Shown: one piece after another, positions 34,335 through 43,539 of the stretch
Numbering within the stretch: position 1 is the first letter of the stretch
How the letters are laid out: each line of letters opens with the position of its first letter
DNA from: Litoribacter populi
GTDB lineage: Bacteria > Bacteroidota > Bacteroidia > Cytophagales > Cyclobacteriaceae
Assembly (NCBI RefSeq): GCF_007483685.1
Contig: NZ_VMKN01000001.1
Coordinates: forward strand, 496,001-560,000
DNA: 64,000 nucleotides
Direction of reading: 5' to 3'
Translations under genes and position numbers: made by a program
Notes under the pieces: generated by a model
Database searches by the model: none
What the model saw: the letters and a program-made list of their open reading frames with translations, nothing else
Told to the model about the DNA's origin: nothing

Positions 34335-35797
34335 AACCCTATCATTTTACTCATTATTTTGGCTGAAAGCAGACAGAGGGGAATTCCTCCGCCTGGGTGC
34401 ACAGATCCGCCACAGAAATACAGGTTCTTGATGTCACTGGAGAAGTTGGCGTGACGAAGAAATGCCGCATATTTATTGTTGGAACTGTTACCATACAAAG
34501 CTCCCTGGGCAGATGAGGTTTTACTCTCTATGGTTCTTGGGTCCAAAATTTCCTCAACTTCGATCAACGACTCAATATCCGTATTTAAAGTGCGATTAAT
34601 CTTCTTGATGATATTTTTCCTTGCTTCCAAAATAAGGCTGTCCCAGTCTTGTCCCTGATTGTTGGGCACATTGATCATGGTAAACCAATTCATGCTATCT
34701 TTTGGAGCATCGTCCTGTTTATACACAGATGTGATGTTGATGTATACCGTCGGATCCTCAGAAATAGTCTTTCGGTTGAATATATGGTTAAACTCCTCTT
34801 TGTAGTCTTGGCTGAAAAGTATGTTGTGTAGGTTCAATTCTGGAAAATGTTGCTTGATGCCCCAGTAGAAGATAAGCGCTGAACTGGACTTTGGCTGGTT
34901 AAGCAATTTCTTAGGCTGCTTTTGATCCTTTAGGATGGTTTTATAGGCATTGACCATATCCATATTGTTCACCACGATATCGGCAAAATATGCATCACCG
35001 CCCACTTTGACGCCCACCGCTTTTCCCTCTTTTACCAAAACCTCTTCCACCTTACTGTTGAACTTGAACTCTACTCCTATCTCACTGGCTAATTTAAAGA
35101 GACTTGCTGTAATGTCGTACATCCCTTTTTTAGGGAAATAGGCACCGCGGTTAAATTCCAAATGAGGAATAATGTTTAAAGTTGCCGGTGTCTGATAAGG
35201 ATTGGAGCCATTGTAAGTAGCGTAGCGGTTAAAGAGCTGTATGAGTTTGGGATTTTTGAACTGCTTGGCGTTGGCGCCGTGCATCGTATCAAAGAGTCCC
35301 AGTTTATTTAACTGAAGATAGGATTTCAGTGCATCGGTATTTGCCCAGGTGCTTGCTTTGTGTAGAGATCTATGCATAAAAAGCGGAGCCAATCTATCAT
35401 ATAGGTAGGCCGAGTGCTTAAGTTTTTCTTTTACCAAGCTGGCCGGTTCTCCCAATTTGGTTTCCACTTCTTCGGCAAATTGGCTTGTATTGGAATGGGC
35501 ATGAAGTTTTTGGCCATCTTCCCAAAAGTAATGGCAGTTGACGGGAAGTCTAACATATTCAAAATGGTCCTTGGGATCCCTTCCCGTGATTCTGAAAAGT
35601 TCGTCTACTTCTTCGGGCAAAGTGAAGAGTGAGGGTCCAAAATCAAAGCGGTATCCCCCGAGGTGGAATTCGGAAAGTTTGCCACCCGGATGTGAGTTGG
35701 CTTCAAATACAGTTACTTGGTATCCCTTAGTTTGTAATCTTATTGCAGCAGCGAGGCCGGCTATACCCGAACCTATGACGATGGTTTTTTTACTCAT
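34331..35797 (-). CDS. crtD: CrtI/CrtD-type carotenoid desaturase
   Basis: The 488-residue oxidoreductase starts at MSKKTIVIGSGIAGLAAAIR, an N-terminal FAD dinucleotide-binding motif; a longer frame to 35884 lacks homology-like character. The second motif is VFEANSHPGGKLSEF, followed by RFDFGPSLFTLPEEV, and the C-terminal NLYFCGGSVHPGGGIPLCLL is the phytoene-desaturase family end. In this phylum such proteins are often CrtD 1-hydroxycarotenoid 3,4-desaturases for flexixanthin- or saproxanthin-type pigments. The subtype (CrtD rather than CrtI) is a judgement, and no other carotenoid gene is in the window. Confidence 0.82.
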   Translation of the reverse strand: MSKKTIVIGSGIAGLAAAIRLQTKGYQVTVFEANSHPGGKLSEFHLGGYRFDFGPSLFTLPEEVDELFRITGRDPKDHFEYVRLPVNCHYFWEDGQKLHAHSNTSQFAEEVETKLGEPASLVKEKLKHSAYLYDRLAPLFMHRSLHKASTWANTDALKSYLQLNKLGLFDTMHGANAKQFKNPKLIQLFNRYATYNGSNPYQTPATLNIIPHLEFNRGAYFPKKGMYDITASLFKLASEIGVEFKFNSKVEEVLVKEGKAVGVKVGGDAYFADIVVNNMDMVNAYKTILKDQKQPKKLLNQPKSSSALIFYWGIKQHFPELNLHNILFSQDYKEEFNHIFNRKTISEDPTVYINITSVYKQDDAPKDSMNWFTMINVPNNQGQDWDSLILEARKNIIKKINRTLNTDIESLIEVEEILDPRTIESKTSSAQGALYGNSSNNKYAAFLRHANFSSDIKNLYFCGGSVHPGGGIPLCLLSAKIMSKMIGF

Positions 35798-35890
35798 GAT
35801 GAGATAACCCGAAAAATTTTCTTCTGTTCGAAATCTTTTGGTTTTAGAACAGAAGATCAGATAAAGAAAGAAAATGTCATCCAAAAAGAA

Positions 35891-35920
35891 AAAAGCCCGG
35901 GAATCATTTCCTGGGCTTTC
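35891..35920 (-). terminator. Hairpin terminator after the glycyl-tRNA synthetase gene
   Basis: AAAAGCCCGGGAA and TTCCTGGGCTTT form a 12-bp stem with one G-T pair. On the minus strand it follows the synthetase stop and is trailed by a T-run, separating it from crtD. Confidence 0.85.
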
Positions 35921-35934
35921 TTATTTTAGACTTA

Positions 35935-37401
35935 TTACATATTCTCAAATACCCTCCTAAAGCTACAAGCCTCCCCAAGTCTTCCATGCAGCTCGCTGAT
36001 GGGGACTCTTTCCTGCTCGGTAGTGTCACGGTGACGGATGGTGACCGTATTGTCCTCCAAGGTCTGGTGATCGACGGCGATACAGAATGGGGTGCCGATC
36101 AGGTCCTGACGGGTATAGCGCTTTCCTATGGATGCTGCCTCTTCATAGATGATGTTGAAGTCATATTTCAAAGCATTCACAATCTCTTTGGCCTTGTCCG
36201 GCAAACCGTCCTTCTTGGTCAAAGGTAAGATGGCCGCCTTCACTGGGGCGATGGCAGGGTGGAATTTAAGGTAAGTCCTAGACTTCCCGTCTTTTTCTTC
36301 TTCCGTAAATGCATTGCAGAAAGTCATCAAGAATAATCTGTCCGCCCCAATGGAAGTTTCAATCACATAAGGGATATAATTCTGGTTGACCTCTGGATCA
36401 AAGTACTGTTGCTTTTTCTTGCTGAACTCCTGGTGTTGCTTCAGGTCAAAGTCGGTACGGGAGTGAATACCTTCCACCTCTTTGAAACCAAATGGAAATT
36501 CATATTCAATATCCATAGCGGCATTGGCGTAGTGTGCCAGCTTTTCATGGTCGTGCGTCCTGATTTTGGCCTCAGGGATACCCAGAGCCTTGTGCCATTT
36601 CACCCTTGCTTCTGACCATTGCTGGTACCATTCCATTTCACTGCCTGGGCGTACGAAGTACTGCATCTCCATCTGCTCAAATTCACGCATACGGAAGATA
36701 AACTGACGGGCAACAATCTCATTTCTGAAGGCCTTGCCTATCTGGGCAATTCCAAAAGGCACCTTCATTCTGGCCGTTTTCTGTACATTCAGGAAGTTTA
36801 CAAAGATCCCCTGTGCAGTCTCCGGTCTCAGGTATATGGTAGAGCTGTCCTCGGCCACCGAACCCACTTGGGTGGAAAACATCAGGTTAAACTGTCTTAC
36901 TTCAGTCCAGTTAGTCGTGCCTGAGATAGGACAGCTGATGCCCTCATTGATGATCAGGTCTCTCACACCTGCCAAATCTTCAGCCTCAAGCAATCGGCCC
37001 ATAGCGGCCAAAAGCTGCTTGGATTCTTCCAACTTGCCATCGTTTTCAAGTTTGGCGGCTTTTTCCTCGATAAGAACATCGGCACGGTAACGCTTTTTGC
37101 TGTCCTTGTTGTCGATCATGGGATCGTTGAAGCTGTCCACGTGACCGGAAGCCTTCCAGGTGGTTGGGTGCATGAAGATAGACGAGTCAATGCCTACCAC
37201 GTTATCGTTGAGGCGGGTCATGGTCTCCCACCAAAGTCTCTTCAGGTTATTTTTCAGCTCAACCCCATAGGCACCGTAATCATAAACTGCCTGAAGGCCG
37301 TCATAAATCTCGGAAGAGGGGTATACAAACCCATACTCTTTAGCATGGGCAATGATATCTTTCAATTGAGCGATTTCTTGTGTTTGTTCTTGTTTTGCCA
37401 T
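35935..37401 (-). CDS. glyS: Glycine--tRNA ligase (dimeric type)
   Basis: The 488-residue class II synthetase is the single-chain homodimeric form found in Bacteroidota, archaea and eukaryotes. It has GFVYPSSEIYDGLQAVYDYG at residues 19-38, motif 2 within AFRNEIVARQFIFRMREFEQ, YIPYVIETSIGADRLFL in the motif 3 region, and an anticodon-binding domain near the end (GTPFCIAVDHQTLEDNTVTI). It charges tRNA-Gly in the cytoplasm. An exact TAnnTTTG box sits five bases before the ATG. Confidence 0.97.
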   Translation of the reverse strand: MAKQEQTQEIAQLKDIIAHAKEYGFVYPSSEIYDGLQAVYDYGAYGVELKNNLKRLWWETMTRLNDNVVGIDSSIFMHPTTWKASGHVDSFNDPMIDNKDSKKRYRADVLIEEKAAKLENDGKLEESKQLLAAMGRLLEAEDLAGVRDLIINEGISCPISGTTNWTEVRQFNLMFSTQVGSVAEDSSTIYLRPETAQGIFVNFLNVQKTARMKVPFGIAQIGKAFRNEIVARQFIFRMREFEQMEMQYFVRPGSEMEWYQQWSEARVKWHKALGIPEAKIRTHDHEKLAHYANAAMDIEYEFPFGFKEVEGIHSRTDFDLKQHQEFSKKKQQYFDPEVNQNYIPYVIETSIGADRLFLMTFCNAFTEEEKDGKSRTYLKFHPAIAPVKAAILPLTKKDGLPDKAKEIVNALKYDFNIIYEEAASIGKRYTRQDLIGTPFCIAVDHQTLEDNTVTIRHRDTTEQERVPISELHGRLGEACSFRRVFENM

Positions 37402-37406
37402 AGGTA

Positions 37407-37414
37407 CAAAAATA
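37407..37414 (-). promoter_or_regulatory. TAnnTTTG promoter box of the glycyl-tRNA synthetase gene
   Basis: On the minus strand TATTTTTG ends five bases before the ATG at 37401, an exact match to the Bacteroidota -7 box, implying a very short leader. Confidence 0.5.
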
Positions 37415-37550
37415 GGTAAAAACGTATAGTTATCAATTCTATTACAAAGAAGAGATCAGGTTTAGGTTGATAAATCACTGGGATAATAAACAATCAGGGA
37501 GATAAAGGGATTTTATAGGTAAAAGTATTTCAAACCTAACCACTAAAACC

Positions 37551-37718
37551 ATGAAAAGCTTTATTCAGAATATCCTGTTGATTATGTTGGCATTGGTCAC
37601 CTTGACCAGTTGTGATGCCATTGGGGCCATTTTTGATGTTGGTTTAGGTGTAGGAATCATCGGAACCTTGATCGTTGTCGGTATTATAGTACTTATTGTT
37701 CGGGCATTGAAGAAATAG
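37551..37718 (+). CDS. Small lipoprotein with a C-terminal membrane segment
   Basis: A 55-residue ORF reads MKSFIQNILLIMLALVTLTS and then Cys21, a full lipoprotein signal. The mature part is DAIGAIFDVGLGVGIIGTL, a Gly-rich hydrophobic segment, ending RALKK. Short lipoproteins of this C.AIG.IF.(G/A) type recur in Bacteroidota and have no known function. It stands alone between diverging and converging minus-strand genes. Confidence 0.65.
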   Translation: MKSFIQNILLIMLALVTLTSCDAIGAIFDVGLGVGIIGTLIVVGIIVLIVRALKK

Positions 37719-37740
37719 ATCTATGCTGGATGAGAGCCAA

Positions 37741-38202
37741 TTAGGTTCTCAGTTTTCTAAAATACAGGATACCCAAAGTTATTGTAGATAAGAAGAAGAT
37801 AAGGGTAGTCCACTCATAGGTTCGTTTGACTTCTCTTTTTTCCTGCACATTGTTTTCCATTTCGGCCAAAGCTCTTTTTAGCCTTCCGATGTCCTGTTCC
37901 TGTTTTTGGGCGATATATTTGTAATCGTCCTTTTCGTGGATCACTTCTACGCGCTGGATTTCTCCGAGCATTTTGAGCTCACTCATGATCTGATTATCCT
38001 TTTGAATGATTCTTTCCATCCATTCGTTGGTCTGAATCATGTCTTTTTTGGTGCGGTTGCCAAAAATGCCGGATTTCTGACCTTCAGACTGTCTCCATTG
38101 CTGGTGTAGGGATTCTCTTTCCTGGACCAGGCGGTTGAGTTTTTCCTGAGCCATGCTCCAAAAAGGGAGGGTAATCAAAAGTAGGGTAATTATTTTTTTC
38201 AT
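37741..38202 (-). CDS. Exported coiled-coil protein with C-terminal TM
   Basis: Starting at MKKIITLLLITLPFWSMAQ (signal peptide), this 153-residue protein is almost entirely charged helix (KLNRLVQERESLHQQWRQSE, then KQEQDIGRLKRALAEMENN), consistent with a long periplasmic coiled coil, and ends in a membrane helix (WTTLIFFLSTITLGILYF) with a short basic tail. The frame extends further upstream but that part lacks a signal. No family is recognised. It lies 60 bp downstream of another small membrane-protein gene on the same strand. Confidence 0.7.
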   Translation of the reverse strand: MKKIITLLLITLPFWSMAQEKLNRLVQERESLHQQWRQSEGQKSGIFGNRTKKDMIQTNEWMERIIQKDNQIMSELKMLGEIQRVEVIHEKDDYKYIAQKQEQDIGRLKRALAEMENNVQEKREVKRTYEWTTLIFFLSTITLGILYFRKLRT

Positions 38203-38261
38203 AAATAAATAAAGGGCATCCTTTCCCATGCCCTTGCTCAAAAATTATGCCCTTAAAAATT

Positions 38262-38636
38262 CTATTTGAATTTGAGGCGCTTTTTGGCACGGGGCTGAGA
38301 ACGTCTTATGCGCTTGTTGGAAATATAGAAGTTATAAACAAAATTTATAGCAAGTACCGTGATGGTTATGGTAGGGAAAAAAGCCGGTAGCATACTCTTG
38401 ATGCCCAAGAGAATCATCAAACTAGCCAATACCCCGAGCTTGTAGGAGGTGTGGGTCTCAGAATGAATTTTCCTGCCAGCCCATAGGCTAAAAGCCTCTA
38501 GAAAGGCTACCACCAAAATAAGATAGGTCAATAAATCTTTAGTTTGCAAAGTGCCCATCACCGTAGCCCAGATGGCAATTGAAATGACAAGCACAAAACT
38601 TAGGGTGTGGATGTAAGTGTGGAATTTTGTGTTCAT
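38262..38636 (-). CDS. Small four-TM membrane protein of unknown function
   Basis: This 124-residue protein has about four hydrophobic segments (residues 11-28, 35-51, 66-84, 88-105) and a strongly basic C-terminus (NKRIRRSQPRAKKRLKFK). No motif is recognised. It and the coiled-coil protein downstream may form a two-gene unit. The reading frame has normal composition for the genome, which supports it as a gene. Confidence 0.65.
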   Translation of the reverse strand: MNTKFHTYIHTLSFVLVISIAIWATVMGTLQTKDLLTYLILVVAFLEAFSLWAGRKIHSETHTSYKLGVLASLMILLGIKSMLPAFFPTITITVLAINFVYNFYISNKRIRRSQPRAKKRLKFK

Positions 38637-38760
38637 AGTATAAGTGGTTATAAGGTTAGAGGTTTAAATTAATAAATTATCATTTGATATTCAATATTTT
38701 GCAAATGAAATATTGCGAAGCGTTGAGACGAGTTAGATAAAAATTTGGTCTTAAACAAAA

Positions 38761-38786
38761 AAAGAACCCCAACAAGAGGTTCTTTT
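38761..38786 (-). terminator. Hairpin terminator after the DPP-IV gene
   Basis: AAAGAACC and GGTTCTTT form an 8-bp stem flanked by A and T runs about 25 bases past the minus-strand stop codon. Confidence 0.75.
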
Positions 38787-38807
38787 TAATGCTACTATTT
38801 TTTCGAA

Positions 38808-40997
38808 TTATAGCTTTCTTTTGATGAAGTCAGTCATCATGTTGTAAAGATGCCAAGTGGTGTTTCCTCCATAGATACCATGGTTACGATTGGGATAATA
38901 GAAAGTCTCAAACTGCTTGTCGGCAGCTATCAGAGCGTCGACCAAATCTACGGCATTTTGGAAATGCACATTGTCATCACCCGTACCATGGATCAAAAGG
39001 TAGTTTCCTTCCAACTTTTCCACATGGTTGATCGGGCTATATTCGTCGTAGCCTTCTGGGTTTTCCTGTGGAGTTTGAAGGTAACGCTCGGTGTAAATGG
39101 TGTCATAATATCTCCAAGTGGTCACTGGCGCCACAGCGATGGCAGCTTTGAACACCTCATTACCTTGCATGAGTGCCAAACTGGACATATAACCTCCATA
39201 GGACCATCCCCAAATGCCAACTCTAGCAGAATCCACATATGGAAGGGTAGCCAAGTATTTTGCACCTGCGATTTGATCTTCAGTCTCATGTTTGCCAAGC
39301 TGAGCATAAGTAATATGCTTGAAATCACGGCCTCTGGCCCCTGTGCCGCGATTATCCACACAGGCAACAATGTAACCTTCGGTAGTGAGGTACGCATGCC
39401 AGAAGTCTCTCACACCTCCCCAGCTGTTGGTGACGTTTTGTGATCCCGGACCACCATACACATACATCAATACGGGGTATTCCTTGCTTTCGTCAAAGTC
39501 TACTGGCTTGATGATGTAGCCATTCAGTGTAGTACCGTCTACAGTTTCGAAGTCAAAAAACTCCTTCTTAGGCATGGCTGTGTTTTCCAATTTGTCTCTC
39601 AAATCCTGATTGTCCTCCAAAACTTTCAGCTCCCTTCCATTTGATTGGTTCAAAGTTACTGTCAAAGGAGAGTCAATTGTAGAATGATACTTTACAAAGT
39701 ATTTAAAATCCCTACTCATGTTGACTCTATGCGTGCCTTCTTCTGGGGTAAGAACTTTTTTGCCTTTACCGTTAAGGTTGATTATATAAAGGTGTCGCTC
39801 CATTGGGGACTTTTCGGTGGAGATATAATAAATTTTACCGTCTTTTTCATCCACGCCTACCATTTGGGTGACTTCCCAGTCACCTGAGGTGATCTGGCGC
39901 AGTTCCTTGCCTTTGCTGTCATGGTGGTAGATATGCTTGAAGCCATCTTTTTCACTTGTTCTGATAAAGCCTTTGTTATCTTTCAGGAAAAGCAAGTTGT
40001 CATTGTAATCCATGTCCACGTAAGTGTCTGCGGTTTCGGAAAGAATTACCTCGCTATCACCGGTTTTGGCGTCAGCGTAGAATAGGTCCAATTGGTTTTG
40101 AAGACGGTTGAGTCTCAAAAATGCCAGGGTGTTGTTCTGTCCGGTCCAATAGATTCTGGGCAAGTAGATGTCGGTTTCTTCACCGGCATCCATTTTGGCG
40201 GTTTTCTCCTCGTCCAGGTCATACACATGTATGCTTACCTCAGAGTTTTTCTCGCCAGCTTTTGGGTATTTGAAAACATGGTCCTGTGGGTAAAGTTCGC
40301 CCCACACCTGCATGTTGAATTCAGGTACTTCCCTTTCATCAAATCTAATGAAGGCTAATTTTTTACCGTCAGGAGACCAGTCAAAAGCCTTGGCCATGGA
40401 AAATTCCTCCTCATATACCCAATCAGCGGCCCCATTGATAATTTCGTTGTCCTTGCCATCATGGGTGATTTGGGAGGTTTTATTGGTCGAAAGGTCAGTC
40501 CAATACAGATTGTTGTCCTTTACGAATGCGACTTTGGTATTGTCAGGGGAAAGGGTTGCGTAACCGATTTTTTCCCCGTCCATGAGCACTTGCTTTTCAC
40601 CGGAAGCCAAGTCCACTACATGGAACACAGCCTTTGAGGATCTTCGGTAAATCCTTTCGATATCAGACTCGATCAAGGCCTTGGTTTCCTCATTGTTAAG
40701 ATTGAAATTGGAAAAATTCACCTCAAGCTTTCCGCCATCCAAAAGTGTGGCCTCTTCTTCGCCGGTGGTGATGTTCATTTTCACCACTCTAGGAAATCCT
40801 CCCTTGCGGGTAAGAGATGTGTAGTATTGGCCGTCTTTCATCCAGTTGATACCAGTCACGGACTGTTGGCTGAATTTCGAATCTTTAAAAACATCCTCCA
40901 AAGTGATCTGCTGTTTGTCCTGGGCCTTGGCTTGGAAGCCTGCACACAGGAGCAATATTCCCATCAGGAGAGGATATGCGGTTCTTTTATAGTACAT
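38808..40997 (-). CDS. Dipeptidyl-peptidase IV-like S9 prolyl peptidase
   Basis: The 729-residue protein has a signal peptide (ending FQAKAQD, about residue 25), an N-terminal beta-propeller (about 30-470, with the DPP-IV DWVYEEEFS loop that holds the Glu pair binding the substrate N-terminus) and a C-terminal alpha/beta-hydrolase. The catalytic triad is Ser599 in GWSYGGYMS, Asp674 in HGTGDDNVHF and His706 in NRNHGI. It removes X-Pro or X-Ala dipeptides from peptides, probably in the periplasm, aiding protein use as nutrient. Length is that of bacterial DPP-IV. Confidence 0.94.
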   Translation of the reverse strand: MYYKRTAYPLLMGILLLCAGFQAKAQDKQQITLEDVFKDSKFSQQSVTGINWMKDGQYYTSLTRKGGFPRVVKMNITTGEEEATLLDGGKLEVNFSNFNLNNEETKALIESDIERIYRRSSKAVFHVVDLASGEKQVLMDGEKIGYATLSPDNTKVAFVKDNNLYWTDLSTNKTSQITHDGKDNEIINGAADWVYEEEFSMAKAFDWSPDGKKLAFIRFDEREVPEFNMQVWGELYPQDHVFKYPKAGEKNSEVSIHVYDLDEEKTAKMDAGEETDIYLPRIYWTGQNNTLAFLRLNRLQNQLDLFYADAKTGDSEVILSETADTYVDMDYNDNLLFLKDNKGFIRTSEKDGFKHIYHHDSKGKELRQITSGDWEVTQMVGVDEKDGKIYYISTEKSPMERHLYIINLNGKGKKVLTPEEGTHRVNMSRDFKYFVKYHSTIDSPLTVTLNQSNGRELKVLEDNQDLRDKLENTAMPKKEFFDFETVDGTTLNGYIIKPVDFDESKEYPVLMYVYGGPGSQNVTNSWGGVRDFWHAYLTTEGYIVACVDNRGTGARGRDFKHITYAQLGKHETEDQIAGAKYLATLPYVDSARVGIWGWSYGGYMSSLALMQGNEVFKAAIAVAPVTTWRYYDTIYTERYLQTPQENPEGYDEYSPINHVEKLEGNYLLIHGTGDDNVHFQNAVDLVDALIAADKQFETFYYPNRNHGIYGGNTTWHLYNMMTDFIKRKL

Positions 40998-41122
40998 AGG
41001 GTTTGTTAAATGAAATTTGGCTACAATATAATAAATATGGGGGAAGTGGAAGGTGTTTTTTACACAGATGACCTTGTGCTTTCCGAAATCCCCTTTAATT
41101 TTAACTTTTAAATAAAAGGTCT

Positions 41123-42106
41123 ATGAAGAAGAAGATTGCCTTGGTCACGGGAGGCTATACCGGTGAATCGGTCATTTCCGTTAAAAGTGCCGCTGTGGTG
41201 GAAAAACACATCGACAGGGAAAAATATGACGTGTTTAAGATTTTGATCTATCCGGGCAACTGGTATCATGAAAGTGAATCCGGAGAGAAGTCACCGGTTG
41301 ATCTGAATGATTTTTCAATCAAAGTGGATGGCCAAAAAATCACCTTTGACGGGGTTTTCAATATCTTACACGGCTCTCCTGGTGAAGACGGGAAGCTGGC
41401 CGGGTATTTTGATATGATAGGCCTTCCATACACAACCTGTGATGCAATGACTTCTGCAATCACCATGAACAAAGGCTACACCAAGGCCATTGTGGATGAT
41501 ATACCAGAGTTACATGTGGCCAAGTCACTTCAGCTTTTCGCAAACACCCCCGCTAATACCGAAAGGGTAAAGAAGGAACTGGGATTCCCTCTTTTCATCA
41601 AACCTAACAATGGCGGAAGCAGCATAGGCATGAGTAAGGTGAAATCCGAGGAAGAACTTCAGGAAGCTTTGGATAAGGCTTTTGCTGAGGACAAGCAGGT
41701 CTTGGTAGAGGAGTTTGTGTCCGGAAGGGAGTTTTCTATTGGAATATATACCGCAAAAGGCGTGACTACCGTATTGCCAGCCACCGAAATAGTGAGCAGC
41801 AAGGAGTATTTTGATTTTGAGGCAAAATATACGGCTGGGGTTACTGAGGAAATCACTCCCGGTCGTATGAATGAGGAAGAAGCAGAGCGCGTGAGAAGGA
41901 TTGTTGCCAAAGCGTATGAGAAGCTAAATTGCAAAGGTGCAGTTAGAATTGATTACTTTTTGGAACATGAGACGGGCAAGTTTTATTTCATAGAAATCAA
42001 CACGGTACCGGGCCAGACTGAGACCAGTCTGATCTCCCAACAGGTTAGGGCTATAGGTAAGGAGGTCAAGGATTTTTATACCGAGTTGATTGAAGAGATG
42101 TTTTAG
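41123..42106 (+). CDS. ddl: D-alanine--D-alanine ligase
   Basis: The 327-residue ATP-grasp enzyme joins two D-alanines for the peptidoglycan precursor. N-terminal VTGGYTGESVISVKSA replaces the commoner GGxSxEHxVS; NILHGSPGEDGKLAGYFDMI and PYTTCDAMTSAITMNKGYTK are family signatures. FIKPNNGGSSIGMSKV is the ATP loop, and the metal-binding end is FYFIEINTVPGQTETSL. It is a solitary gene, closed by a hairpin shared with metK. Serum-type (Ile) or other specificity cannot be told. Confidence 0.94.
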   Translation: MKKKIALVTGGYTGESVISVKSAAVVEKHIDREKYDVFKILIYPGNWYHESESGEKSPVDLNDFSIKVDGQKITFDGVFNILHGSPGEDGKLAGYFDMIGLPYTTCDAMTSAITMNKGYTKAIVDDIPELHVAKSLQLFANTPANTERVKKELGFPLFIKPNNGGSSIGMSKVKSEEELQEALDKAFAEDKQVLVEEFVSGREFSIGIYTAKGVTTVLPATEIVSSKEYFDFEAKYTAGVTEEITPGRMNEEEAERVRRIVAKAYEKLNCKGAVRIDYFLEHETGKFYFIEINTVPGQTETSLISQQVRAIGKEVKDFYTELIEEMF

Positions 42107-42139
42107 GGAGACGGAAGACCGAAGACCGAAGACCGATGA
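42107..42139. repeat. Heptamer repeat (GAAGACC) after ddl
   Basis: GACGGAAGACC, GAAGACC and GAAGACC run in tandem and end in GATGAATGG. Short direct repeats of this type occur in Cyclobacteriaceae intergenic regions by my recollection. It sits directly after the ddl stop codon. Confidence 0.55.
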
Positions 42140-42152
42140 ATGGACATAACGA

Positions 42153-42182
42153 AAAAAGAGCGGCTTAAGGGCCGCTCTTTTT
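42153..42182. terminator. Bidirectional terminator between ddl and metK
   Basis: AAAAAGAGCGGC and GCCGCTCTTTTT form a perfect 12-bp stem with a six-base loop. It serves ddl on the plus strand and metK on the minus strand. Confidence 0.9.
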
Positions 42183-42184
42183 AA

Positions 42185-43438
42185 TTATAGGTTGAATTCC
42201 TTTTTGATTCTGTCTACATAGTCAAGTTTTTCCCATGTGAACAACTCTACATCAAGACTGATCGAGGATCCATCAGGAGAATAGAAGGTTTTGGAAACGA
42301 CTTCGCTTTCTCTTCCCATGTGACCGTAGGCAGCGGTTTCCTCATAAATTGGGTTGCGCAGCTTCAATCTTTGCTCTATAGAGTATGGTCTCATGTCAAA
42401 TATGGCCTCAATCTTTTTGGCAATCTGTCCATCGTTCATACCGACTTTGGCAGTTCCGTAGGTGTTGACATAGATGGCCATAGGTTGTGCCACGCCGATA
42501 GCGTAAGAAACCTGCACCAATACTTCGTCAGCCAATCCTGCAGCTACCATGTTTTTGGCAATGTGCCTGGTAGCGTAAGCTGCAGAGCGGTCCACTTTTG
42601 AAGGATCTTTTCCAGAGAACGCTCCTCCGCCATGGGCACCTTTGCCTCCATAAGTGTCAACGATGATCTTTCTTCCGGTCAACCCGGTATCGCCATGCGG
42701 TCCGCCTATGACAAACTTGCCTGTCGGGTTGATGTGATATTTGATGTCATCGGTGAACAACTTCTGAAGCTCTGGAGTCAATTGCTTCTTCACTCTTGGG
42801 ACAAGGATGTTGATGATGTCCTGCTTGATTTTTTCAAGCATTTCTTTTTCTTCCGCAAAATCATCATGCTGAGTGGATACCACTATCGCATCAATTCTTT
42901 GAGGTACATTGTCATCACTATATTCAATGGTTACCTGAGCCTTTGAATCCGGTCTTAGGTAAGCAATTTCCTTATTTTCTCTTCTTAAGGTCGCCAATTC
43001 CTTGAGCAGCCTGTGAGAAATATCCAATGCCAAAGGCATGTAGTTTTCGGTTTCCTTGGTGGCATATCCGAACATCATGCCTTGGTCACCTGCGCCCTGC
43101 TCTTCTGGAGTGGCACGGTCCACACCTTGGTTGATGTCTGATGACTGCTCGTGAATGGCGGAAAAAACACCGCAACTATTGCCGTCAAACATATATTCGC
43201 CTTTGGTATAACCGATGCGGTTAATGACATCCCGGGCGATTTTCTGCACGTCAAGATAGGTTTCTGACTTTACCTCTCCGGCCAGTACTACCTGTCCGGT
43301 GGTTACCAAAGTCTCACATGCCACCTTGGACCTGGGGTCAAATGCTAAGAAGTTGTCAATTAAAGCGTCGGAAATTTGATCCGATATTTTATCCGGATGT
43401 CCTTCTGAAACAGACTCCGAGGTGAATAAATAAGGCAT
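42185..43438 (-). CDS. metK: S-adenosylmethionine synthase
   Basis: The 417-residue enzyme makes SAM from methionine and ATP. It opens [20 protein letters not shown] with the substrate-binding HPDK, contains [13 protein letters not shown] (MetK signature 1, around residues 115-127) and [19 protein letters not shown] (signature 2). The length is slightly above the usual 385-400, as in other Bacteroidota. No SAM riboswitch was recognised in the 100 bases upstream. Confidence 0.97.
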   Translation of the reverse strand: MPYLFTSESVSEGHPDKISDQISDALIDNFLAFDPRSKVACETLVTTGQVVLAGEVKSETYLDVQKIARDVINRIGYTKGEYMFDGNSCGVFSAIHEQSSDINQGVDRATPEEQGAGDQGMMFGYATKETENYMPLALDISHRLLKELATLRRENKEIAYLRPDSKAQVTIEYSDDNVPQRIDAIVVSTQHDDFAEEKEMLEKIKQDIINILVPRVKKQLTPELQKLFTDDIKYHINPTGKFVIGGPHGDTGLTGRKIIVDTYGGKGAHGGGAFSGKDPSKVDRSAAYATRHIAKNMVAAGLADEVLVQVSYAIGVAQPMAIYVNTYGTAKVGMNDGQIAKKIEAIFDMRPYSIEQRLKLRNPIYEETAAYGHMGRESEVVSKTFYSPDGSSISLDVELFTWEKLDYVDRIKKEFNL

Positions 43439-43539
43439 ATATCTATTTTTAAACTTCGAATTTAAAGGTTATAAATTAAATATTCGGTGGGAAATAAAAA
43501 GACCAAGATAATCGGCTATTAGCTCAATTCCAATAGCTG

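Noticed and set aside
43439-43539. Possible SAM riboswitch upstream of metK
   Set aside because: The 100-bp leader shows no hairpin arrangement resembling known SAM aptamers.
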